This document shows, in pieces, positions 21,600-31,259 of a stretch of DNA of 64,000 bases (positions are counted from its first letter, which is position 1; each line of letters begins with the position of its first letter). The notes under the pieces were generated by a model that did no database searches, was not told the origin of the DNA, and saw nothing but the letters and a program-made list of their open reading frames with translations. The translations under genes and the position numbers were made by a program. This stretch comes from Acanthosepion pharaonis. Its lineage: Eukaryota > Mollusca > Cephalopoda > Sepiida > Sepiidae. The stretch spans positions 570,001-634,000 of the forward strand of contig CAHIKZ030005497.1 of assembly GCA_903632075.3 (NCBI GenBank). The letters are read 5' to 3'.

Positions 21600-22035
21600 C
21601 TTTTCTCACTTGCCTAGATCGACCAATTTTTTTGTTTGCCAGGCATCAATACTGCGTCAGCATAACCGACCTTTCTCAACAAAGAAGAGGGTCTCTAATG
21701 TGGTCGATCCTGACTTGGCATCTCGACTCCAGTCACTTACCCATTGACGTGACGTGGATTCCCTCTGGCTCATCTACAAATATATTCATGTAAAATGTTC
21801 TGATCAGCTTCTTTTCCTAGTGTCTAATATATGTGTTTAAGCGTACTACTAGATTGGCAGCTAGGTCTCACCGTTTTACTGTTGATATTAGCCAGATGCA
21901 ACCGCCACTTCTATTCGAACAGTGTCTTTTCTCGCATTTCTCGACCGCGGACCTCCTATTCGATTTATTGGTTGCCTTACACCTACGATTATCAAACATT
22001 TAAATGCAACGTCAATCATCATCTATCTCCATGAA
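21600..22035 (+). pseudogene. Jockey-like LINE C-terminal fragment 1
   Basis: Frames give VVDPDLASRLQSLTHRRDV, then LWLIYKYIH, then CNRHFYSNSVFSRISRPRT and FKCNVNHHL. This is the 'vigPdlas.LqpLshRRnvasLsLfYkYfhG...srCnRqFysnSFfpRtsrlWN' end of a jockey-like ORF2. It is interrupted by frameshifts. Confidence 0.7.
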
Positions 22036-22069
22036 TCTTGTTACTTTTTGATCTTTTCTCACTTCTACT

Positions 22070-22480
22070 CACTAAGATTTTCTCATTTCCATGCTTAGAA
22101 TACTGTTGCCACATATGATGCTGCGTTTTTTTTTCCTTGAGCTCCATGATTAAATCCAAAGAAGAATCTGCAATATTATTGGTCCTGATCGAGCATCTCA
22201 GCTCCAGTCACTTCCCACCGCCGTAAGGTTGCCTTTTTGTCTATAAATACTTTCAAGGTAATTGTTCGAATGAGTTCTTTGCTATGGTACCTGGTTTTTT
22301 TTTGAATTTAAGCGCAGTACTAGACTGACGTCGAGATCTCATCAATTTACAGTTTAGCTGGCTAGATGTCGTTTGCTCTCGCATTTCTCGCTTGTGGAAC
22401 TCGCTTCTGCTTCCAGTTTTTCCAGCCAACTATCATCTGCAAAATTTTAAATGGAATGTCAATCGCTATCTACGGCGCAC
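22070..22480 (+). pseudogene. Jockey-like LINE C-terminal fragment 2
   Basis: It starts at CLEYCCHI (equivalent to 'rPciEYCcHiWggap'), then a SAILLVLIEHLSSSHF-like stretch, YKYFQGNCSNEFF, and NYHLQNFKWNVNRYL. It repeats the region of fragment 1 in the same orientation. Confidence 0.7.
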
Positions 22481-23330
22481 CTGATTATTGTCTTCTCTTT
22501 CTGCTCAACATTAATGTTTCTGTTGATAATTCTTCCATACCATGTACCTCCATGTGTCTTTACTGGTATTACTGTCTTGCATTCCGATTAAAACCATATT
22601 CTCTCTCACTCCCTGTAACCACCTTGTGTCCCCCAAGTGTCTATGCTATGTCCTACTCTATTTCGGATCTTCATCAATGATCTCGCCGCTATTATTTTCC
22701 AAACTATGTATTTATGCAGATGACATTACCATTTACTCATGTTTCAGTAGGAAATCCGACAGATCTGACAAAGTAAACGTGGCATCTGCTCTTGAAAAGG
22801 ACCTCGAATCAGTGGTTGACTTGGGCAAAGAAACGGCTTGTAAATTTTAACTCCTCCAAAACGAAACTGCTCTCATCTAACCACCATAGAAAAACGTTTC
22901 TACCTTCACATGAGCCTGACGCGAGACTCCAGGGGAGCAACACACGTTTTATACTGACATAAAGTGGAGCAACTTAAATGAATCAACAGCTGCATCTACT
23001 GCAAGGAAAGTTGTGTCGTGCCAGGAAACTTTACTCGTCAGAATTCATCTTGCACTTGCAAATCTACAATTCGTCCGTATATTGAATACTGTTACCATAT
23101 TTGCTTTGGTGCTCCTGCTGTACATCACGAGATTTTACACAAAATCCAAAGACGGATCTGTAATGTAATCAATCCTGACTTCAGTCACTTTCTGACCGAC
23201 GTGACGTGGCTTCCCTTTGTCTTTTCTAGAAATATTTTCTGACGAGCTTTTTCATTGGTGCCTCGAATAGATGAATTTAAGTGTTATACTAGATTAGCTT
23301 CTAGATCCCAGCATTTTTAAATGAAGAGAC
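22480..23330 (+). pseudogene. Jockey-like LINE reverse transcriptase fragment 3
   Basis: Frames give a decayed 'vPqGsvLSPtLF.lFiNDL' segment at about 22,620-22,690, then YADDITIYSCFSRKSDRSDK with the catalytic YADD box intact at about 22,716, then ALEKDLESVVDLGKE, the thumb piece STIRPYIEYCYHI and KIQRRICNVINPDF. Frameshifts separate the parts. It is the longest jockey-like piece here. Confidence 0.75.
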
Positions 23331-23334
23331 AAAT

Positions 23335-23755
23335 AACTGATCGGCAAAAGTTCTCCAGGATGAGTGATCAGAGAGCGAATGACCATGTATACATCGCAAA
23401 CGATACGGATACAGAATCTGCTTTTGAATTATGCTATATACGGTACTATGAGATATACGACAAGTTGTGGCCACTTGAATTGTGATGATACCTGGATCGT
23501 CTACAACAGCTTGTAGAAAGTTTTCCTAATAGTACGAGCACATAATCTATTTTTTCGGATGTTATATAATTTTCCTTATAACTTTATCAAAATAAGTTTA
23601 TTGAGCTTTAATTTTTGGAATTATATAATTTACCTTTATATCCTTATTTTTACTTGATAAAATGTTCTTTGAAGCTTTAAAATAAAAAAAATAGTTATTT
23701 CACATTTATACTTTTTCTTAACATCGTTCTGATCTTTATGGTCGCTACTGTGTTT
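23335..23755. other. No recognisable feature
   Basis: AT-rich, no gene or repeat copy seen. Confidence 0.35.
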
Positions 23756-23757
<2 letters not shown>

Positions 23758-23820
<63 letters not shown>

Positions 23821-23825
23821 ATATG
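23758..23825. repeat. (AT)n microsatellite
   Basis: About 26 AT units plus short interrupted runs. Confidence 0.95.
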
Positions 23826-23829
23826 CGCG

Positions 23830-24635
23830 TATTGGGCTTTGCTGTGTTGATAGCTTATATACGTATGTGTGTGAATGTATAATGCTTGACAACGTTTTTC
23901 AGATTTTGTTCACTTCCCAGTAAAACTTCACGTTGTCTTGGGATTGCTGGAGACAAAGTCAGTAAAAATATTTGCCAAAGAAATGTCTTGTAAAGAAAAT
24001 GAAATCCCAGAATTGTATTAATATAAAGTATTGGAGACTGCAGAGATTAATATAGAACTGCCGATAATGCTACATTTTTGTGTATACTGTGCAATATTAC
24101 TTTCACATATGTGAAGACACAATTCTATAATTTTCGCATATCTTATTCACCTCAAACATTACACAAAGAGATATCGGTAAGACATTCATATAATAAAACC
24201 AACTCGCGCGCGCACAGAAGCACGCACAATCCCCTTTTTTTCCTTTCGTTTCTCGCATTCCATCTGTTGTACGTTAAGCAGGTATTTTCTGAAACATGCA
24301 AAGTATGAAATTTATTTTTCATGTTTGACGCGATTATATTAAAATGACTATTGACATAATACAAATCAAAGAGACTTGGATATGAAATTTGTCACGTGAG
24401 TATTAATGATTTTACATACATACAGCGATCTTTCCTGTTAAATATTTATGTAATAAAAGAATGTTTTCGTAATCCGATAAAACTGATTGAATAAGTTTTT
24501 TCTTATGGATTATCAACCCTTTATGGGTTTTTATAAAGTCGAAATATTTTATTACAAGAGTAATTTTTACCAGCGAATATTGCATTAATAATATTTGAGG
24601 ATAACTATTATTTAACAAGCTACACGTTCTACTAT
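23830..24635. other. No recognisable feature
   Basis: AT-rich, no supported gene. Confidence 0.35.
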
Positions 24636-24639
24636 TAAA

Positions 24640-24790
24640 CTTCTGGGGAGAATAGATAGAGTCATACAGTTTTCAAGAGTATTTGCGCGTAAGTAAATGT
24701 AACAGACTCGACTAGAATTCGAACCAGCTCTCTAATTTTCCAAATCCGAACCAATAGTAATTACACCACCCAAACCGCTAAGACTCTTAG
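24640..24790 (-). repeat. Octopus-type tRNA-derived SINE
   Basis: The minus strand reads GGGTGGTGTAATTACTATTGG, then GGTTCGAATTCTAGTCGAG (good B-box), then ACGCGCAAATACTCTTG. These are the blocks of the SINE at 16,460. Confidence 0.7.
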
Positions 24791-25316
24791 CAGTATATTT
24801 AAAGAATAATAAGATGGCAATCATTCTAGAGGAAGGTTCTAGAAATCCAAACATGTCACAAGACTATTTACAGTGAGCACTTAATAAGCTAAAAATGCCT
24901 AATTTCCCGAGTATGTCACAAACTGAGTGCTTGTGAAATGTTCACAAAGTGAAAAGCATCTATGTTGAACACATACATTTTTCATTAGAAATCCCAATGT
25001 GATTTCCAATGTCTAGCCACACTGGGCCAAACATAGTGAGATTTCTGATACAGAGGGTAAAATTGGTCACGAGAAATACACATCTAATTCTAGTCAGTGT
25101 AATAATCATTGAGGCAAGAATAAAATTGTATATTGATAAATGCAAATCAATGTTTTCGCAATAACCAAGTGATATTAGAATTTTTTAATTTTCGTGAAGT
25201 GCATTTTATAATATCTATGATAAATATGTACACTATCTTATTTGGTTAGTCGAGTTATTCGTATAAAACGAGAGTTATACGATAACTTTGGCATTCAGTT
25301 TAAAATATTTTGTTTT

Positions 25317-25690
25317 TTAATCATTACACCACAAGATAAGGTAATAATGCCACTTATATGGGTTAGTGGAATAAAGAGATAAAAAAGATTTTAGTGAGGG
25401 GAAAGGAAAATAAAGGAACGGTTTATGGGGCTTCAGAAGACTGACATTTTCTTTAAATTGTATCTGGTAGGGAAGTAAGAATAGGGACGAGAGTTCCGCA
25501 GTTGAGAAATGCGAGAACATAAATTATTAGATTAGAACTTACAGTTATATCTAGCTGCTAATACAACAGTAAAAAATGAGACTTATTTGACAATCTAGTG
25601 GTACGCTTCAATTCATATCGTACAACATACGAAAGAGAGCTCATTAGAAGTACCATGAAAATATTTCTCGAAAAGACAAAAAGAAGTCCA
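25317..25690 (-). pseudogene. Jockey-like LINE 3' end and C-terminal codons
   Basis: The minus strand shows the decayed SRISQLRNSRPYSYFP piece (equivalent to 'pRtsrlWNsLPsscFP'), then the 3' tail ending in 'catattacctt..cttgtggtgtaatga' as at 47,931 and 60,410. Confidence 0.6.
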
Positions 25691-25699
25691 CGTTACGCT

Positions 25700-26440
25700 G
25701 TGGAAAAGAGAGACTAGATACCAGGGCAGGATCAATATCACTTGAGACCATTTTTTCTATATCTGTTTTAATTTTTATATTTAATTATTTTCTAGATAAT
25801 ATGCCAAATATTACTTGCTTTTTTTGCCTTTAATGTGTTTATAATTCCATGGCTATTGGTACCATGCAAATCAAATAGGATAAATGTTCTTTCACTTATT
25901 TAATAAAGATTTTAATTAAAGACAGTAGCTGTAAACAGTAACGGAATTATATTATCAGTTTGGAGAGGCGAGAACAAATTTGTTGAATGGCCTTTTTTCT
26001 TGTGCTCTAGGGAGATATATTCATCTTATAGTTTATGGGATAGATCGAAAATCGGAATGCGATGTTGGAATATCATTGGCCCCTCGGCAGAAAGCTTGGG
26101 CAGGGATCCCGTTTTATGTTTACATAGACAATATAGAAAAATGTTTGGATCATCTACGATTCTGTATTAGTAACAGGGACGTACTGTCTAGGTAGGCAAG
26201 GTAGGCAGTGTCTACGTTGAATAAAATAGATCGGCATCTACATTTTTCTTCTGTGGCACAATATGCACCTCGTCTAACAAAAGGTAACTCCGATGATGCA
26301 TAAAAAGCAAAATAATTTATTTTTGTAGATTTAATACATGAAGGTCAAATCTCCTGACCTAGAATATTTACAAACTACACGTGCCTGATTAGTAATTATT
26401 TTAGAGTCATACCCTATAACTAAGATCTAGATATATGATT
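25700..26440. other. No recognised gene; one unassigned frame
   Basis: The plus-strand frame at 25,980-26,195 is free of low-complexity sequence but matches no family I know. The rest is AT-rich. Confidence 0.35.
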
Positions 26441-26449
26441 CATTGATTT

Positions 26450-26841
26450 GTTTGTTTAAAGGCATATCAATTCTCCATGAGTCATTTGATACCGAAATGT
26501 AATTCTCTTGGGAGCTTTGAAAAAATAAATATTATGCTATTCTGCTTTTACAACTGAATACATGGTAAATGAAACACAGAGATTGTGTATGCATATGTTT
26601 GTTAGATAGTTGATTGATTATGTTTAGCGGCATTATCTACCTCCATGGGATATTTAATACCAAAATATTGCCAAAAAATATTGTTTTGCATAATTCTATA
26701 CTTTCAGAATAAAAAGTTATGTTTTTAATTGTATAGTTTTTAGAGCATAAAATGTATTGCTTGCAATCTCACTACAAATATGTATAGCTGGTAATTATTT
26801 TAATAAAAAATGTATTGCTTGTAATTTTTATTATAAAAATG

Positions 26842-26905
<64 letters not shown>

Positions 26906-27075
26906 CTGCTTTTTGTCTGGGGTTCACTATTTTCCCATAGCTCGGACCTTAAGAGATGCTAATACTCCGGGTCAGGTTGGACTTGGGAACAACAGCAATT
27001 ATGAAGTGGCCCCACGCTTCTCAAAACATACAATCTCCCGATCAGAAGCGTTACTGCCGGACCCAGGACAAATTT
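26450..27075 (+). repeat. R-family dispersed repeat, copy 4 (head duplicated)
   Basis: Two heads occur, at about 26,455-26,510 and 26,625-26,670 (TTTAGCGGCATTATCTACC). Units on 'atgtattgcttgtaattt' follow, then a (TA)n array (26,845-26,903) inside the repeat, then the tail ACTCCGGGTCAGGTTGGAC and GCGTTACTGCCGGACCC. Confidence 0.65.
26845..26903. repeat. (AT)n microsatellite
   Basis: About 29 AT units inside an R-family copy. Confidence 0.95.
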
Positions 27076-27707
27076 CGACCTATACTCAATATCAATATTG
27101 TTTTTAAAGACCCAATAAAATTTGTGCTATTCACTTCATTTTTGAGAATGTACACAATTACTTCCCAAATATTCAGTACTTTTAATATTGCCCTGTGGCT
27201 TTAAAATACGTTATGTCATCGATTAAATGTTATTGAAAAAACAAGGACTGTGTAGTGTAAACTTAAAAAAAAACATCTTAAATGTCTTCGTCAGCATGAT
27301 ATAATTTGTTTCTTCTAATTTGATACTAATTTGTCGATTATTCCGGAATAATCTGGAAAGTGTATAGATACAAAACCAATGAATCAAACATTTGACAAGG
27401 TTATTAATTGTTTTATTAGCATCAGAATCCCAGTGGCCTTTTTCTCTGAAATCACATATTCGTGTAAATAAAACCATAAGATTTGCAAAACATCGTAATC
27501 GTAAACACAGTACAGTACTCGAGATCTACTCAATGTAGAGGATTGTAATCAAAAGAGAATATGGAAATAGATATGCATGGAAGAGAATGTTTTAGGCATT
27601 GAATATTATGGAAATAAGGAGGAATAAAAAAAAAATGATCCTTGACATGAAGAGGTCGAGATTGAAGGGTTTAAGGTATCATCCGCGTAGGATAGTGTTT
27701 TAGAACT

Positions 27708-28062
27708 TAATGGAGTCTCATTGAGAGTGCAATCTTTTATCGTGACTGGAGAAAACTCAGTGTCTGGAATATGATGGTGAAACGATTCAAGCTTAACTTC
27801 TGAGCGCTTGAAACTGACAATCCAGTTATTTCCCCATTGGGTTATTGATACAATGTCAGAAGAGAGATTGGATGCAATATTAATTTTATTTTTTTCAAAT
27901 TTTAAACTAATACATTGATTTATAAGTCACGTTTCTCTTTTTTCATTTTGACTGATTTTTTTTTATCAAAACAGTCAGAAAGGAAAATTCTGATACTAAA
28001 TTTGAATTTTAGCGGTTGATTTATTTCTTCGAGCCGAATCAATACGGTTATATCAAATTGAT
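27708..28062 (+). repeat. 350-bp direct repeat, left copy
   Basis: It begins TGGAGTCTCATTGAGAGTGC and ends GCCGAATCAATACGGTTATA. It matches 29,386-29,752 throughout with small indels. Minus-strand frames in it have no recognised family. It could be a pair of LTRs, two transposon copies or a local duplication. Confidence 0.75.
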
Positions 28063-28259
28063 CGAGTGGGAATTTCTTTTTTGTATTTGGAATACAGAAG
28101 AAAGGAGACTGATTCGATTTCGTGGAAGTGGACTGAAGGGTCTTAGCCATAAATGACTGAAAGTATGGGTATTACTCGAACGATTGTATTTCGACAGATT
28201 TACAAACCTTTCGTCTTTGTGAAAGGAACAGTAGAGTAGAAAATAAGTAACCTAAAATA

Positions 28260-28540
28260 TTTTGGGGAAATTTTGGGGTCTGTAAAGGTTGGAAAGTGCA
28301 GATTGAGTAGCGACAGCCCGTACGTGACCACAATACTCCATTGTTGGTTTAATCTGACTCTTGTAAAGATTATGCATTGCAGAAGTAGTTCGGTAATTCC
28401 CAGAGCAATAGAAAGAATCGATATTTTCCCAAGTAGCTTTAGTAATGTATTATACAGCGTGCAATGGATAAATTGTCGTCTAAACTGCGCAAAAAGGAAA
28501 ATAACATTATCATCTCATTTTAGAATATATATTTACTAAA
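28260..28540 (-). pseudogene. LINE reverse transcriptase thumb-region fragment
   Basis: The minus-strand frame gives LYKSQIKPTMEYCGHVRAVA then SALSNLYRPQN, the 'LyksqiRP.mEYcsHiWgga' segment of a jockey-like LINE. It is about 90 codons with a frameshift. It is a more distant relative of the copies at 21.6-23.3 kb. Confidence 0.6.
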
Positions 28541-28544
28541 ATTA

Positions 28545-29330
28545 CGCAAAGATAACTTGAAATACGAATTTAGTCAGTAAAATCGGCATTGTCTTCAACG
28601 ACGGCCTCCAGACGTCTTCGGAATCTCATTCAAATATTCTTTCCTTTTTCTTGTTTAAGTTGGTGATTGCTGCCATAAACCTTGCCTTCTTTTCATCTTT
28701 GGTACCACAAGGAGTTTTGTTGGTCTCTCGCTCAACTCTGCCCCAAACATAATAATCCAGGTTGGTTGCATTCTGGGAAGTTAGGTGGCCAAATGTAAAG
28801 GGTGATTCAGAAATTGTTTGACTGCCATTTGGCTGCTAGGTTTGTATGGCTTTGTGCAAACTCCTTTGCCAGAGATAGGGTATTCCAGCAGTTATCCTCT
28901 TTACCTAAATAACCACTGTCTCATCAGGGCAGCACTACCTCCTCAAGGCACTTGATGTAGGCCTCTGTGTTGACTCTGACGCCCTGTGGAAATATGAATG
29001 GAGACATAACGTCACCATCACTAGTGATCACTCCAAACACTTTCGTAATCACGATTAAACACATTCCAATCTTTCTATATCCTCAGCACTGTCCTCAGAC
29101 TGACACCCAAATACTCTGAAATTTTCGTATTGGAGCTTCCTTCTCGAATGCCAGGCTGTACAGTATGCCGTTTTCAAATTTCTGACGGAGTGAATTACAT
29201 CAAGATCCTCTTTTTCTCACAGACGGTGCCCAACTGACCCTACTATACTGTGAAGTCGACAAAATAAAATAAGAATGCGCATGCGCGAAATTAAAAATAT
29301 AAAATATCGACAATTTACCGATCACACCTT
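28545..29330 (-). pseudogene. Tc1-like transposase, internally deleted copy
   Basis: Read on the minus strand: an HTH-region piece (KEAPIRKFQSIWVSV), then VFGVITSDGDVMSPFIFPQG, VNTEAYIKCLEEVVLP, and at the end FRRRLEAVVEDNADFTD. The segment carrying the first catalytic Asp is absent, as in the copy at 15,800. Several stops interrupt the rest. Family and orientation match the copy at 42,450-43,260. Confidence 0.75.
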
Positions 29331-29385
29331 GTATATATGAGTTCAAATTGAGATCTGAACTTCAGTCCGAATAGAGTTTCAAAGA

Positions 29386-29752
29386 ATGGAGTCTCATTGA
29401 GAGTGCAATCTTTTATCGCAGGTGGAGAAAACCAAGTGCCTGGAATGATGAAACGATTCAAGCTTACCTTCTTAGCTACTGAAACATACAAGCCATTGAA
29501 ACTTACAGACTATTGAAACTTATAAACTATTGAAACTTACGCCATTGGGATGTTGGAGCCATGTCAGAAGAATATTAATTATATTTTTTCCAACTTTTAA
29601 ACCAATACATTGATTTGTAAGTCGTGCTTCTCTTTCTTCATTTGGACTGTTTTTTATCAAAACATTCAGAGAGGATAATATTGATAAAAAATTTGAATTT
29701 TAGCACCTGATTAATTTCTGCGGGCCGAATCAATACGATTATATCAAATGAT
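29386..29752 (+). repeat. 350-bp direct repeat, right copy
   Basis: Partner of 27,708-28,062. It has a short internal tandem of 'ttgaaacttayaractа'-type units (about three) at 29,492-29,541 that the left copy lacks. Confidence 0.75.
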
Positions 29753-29988
29753 CTCACGAAAGCACGTATAAGTTTGAATCTCGTTGGTGATTATTACTTT
29801 ATATCCGTTTCATGCTATTTACGTAACGGTCGAAGATTGTAAAACTATCCCCCCACTCCGTCTCACACAAAAATTAGTATTGTTTCATCGAAGTCAATTC
29901 AAGATACAATGTAATTATATCTACTGCTAGTAATGCCCCATCCCCCTCTCTCTCTCTTTGCCTTTTCTTTTTGTCTGTTTTCTCTCTC

Positions 29989-29991
<3 letters not shown>

Positions 29992-30051
<60 letters not shown>
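29992..30051. repeat. (TA)n microsatellite
   Basis: About 29 TA units directly left of the 0.5-kb hairpin. Confidence 0.95.
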
Positions 30052-30058
<7 letters not shown>

Positions 30059-30074
30059 TGGTGCAGTTCAATTT

Positions 30075-30585
30075 ATATTACAATGAATCATTCATACAAA
30101 AAATAGATTAGTAAAGTTAATGATATAAAATGGCGAAATCCTTTCGCAAACAAAATTTTAAAGGTGCAATAACTTAAGAATCACTCGATGAATGTTATCA
30201 TCCTTGTTTTTAAAAATTATAAACTGTATAAGGTCTTTTTTTATATGCTAGTACTTTCAACTGTACATTCAGTCATCCTCAGACATGGAAATTATTTTGT
30301 TATTGGTAAAAGTCGGTAGCATCCGAAACGAAAAATTAAGTTATTTTCTTATTTACCAATAACAAAATAATTACCTGAGGATGACAAAATGTACAGTTGA
30401 AAGTACTAGAATATTAAAGAAAGACTTTATACAGTTTATAATTTTTTAAAAAGAAGGATCATAACATTCATCGATTGATTCGTAAGTTAATGCACTTTTA
30501 AAATGTTGTTTGCGATATGTTTCGCCATTTATATCATTAATTTTCTAATTACTTTTGTAAGAATGATTCATTTAATATTCATCTA
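30075..30585. mobile_element. Large inverted repeat, outward-facing Penelope-type tails
   Basis: Arms of about 240 bp (30,075-30,318 and 30,345-30,585) are inverted around a ~26-bp centre. In the right arm the plus strand reads CTGAGGATGAC, then 'aaaatgtacagtt', then GAAAGTACTAG. The left arm gives the same on the minus strand with ACTG/CAGT able to pair. CTGANGA...GAAA is the hammerhead box order, and the related tail at 55,641-55,680 has CTGATGA with a 6-bp stem. (TA)n arrays abut both outer ends. There is no coding body. Confidence 0.65.
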
Positions 30586-30586
30586 T

Positions 30587-30593
30587 CTATCTA

Positions 30594-30646
<53 letters not shown>
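30587..30646. repeat. (ATCT)n-(AT)n microsatellite
   Basis: A few ATCT units, then about 25 AT units, directly right of the hairpin. Confidence 0.95.
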
Positions 30647-30648
<2 letters not shown>

Positions 30649-30649
30649 G

Positions 30650-31255
30650 GCGGCCAGTTAAGATTTTGCCATCACATATCATTAGGTAAGTCACACTACC
30701 TTTTGCTTATGCGTGCTTATAGTTGGTATTAATGTGGTCGAAGTTTGAGGTTGATCGGGCCAGTTTTCTTGATGCTGTTAAAGTGTAAACATGGCCGCTC
30801 CAATAAAAAGTTACTACGTGTTTTCTCCACGAATTTCTGTCTGTTGTCACGCGAATTAATTCATGCCTATTTACGATAAATTTTCGGCAGTGTGTTACTG
30901 GTTCTTTCATCCATTTGTGTAACCTTTCTGGTAGGTTATTTACTTTCTGTGTGCCTTGTATGTGTCAATTTTGTAAAACCTTATTTCCTTGTTAAGTACA
31001 CAAGTGATTTCAATTGTCTTTTTCTGATTTTTAGCAGAAGGAGCATTTCCAGTAAAAAGCCTGCAAAATGGTGACTTAACTGTTAAATTCTAGCCTCATA
31101 TGGTCTATCCGTATAGATCTCGGATACGAAAAGCAAACTTGGTCACGAAAATTGCATAATTATATAATTAATTTATTATAGAACGTATAAAATCAATGTG
31201 GCGCGGTGAAAATCTTCTATAGAAGAATGTTAATGAACATTGCAAATCAAACATC
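30650..31255. other. No recognised gene
   Basis: It includes a frame-poor region around 'acatggccgctccaataaaaag' that may be a decayed transposon ORF. I cannot assign it. Confidence 0.3.
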
Positions 31256-31259
31256 AGTA

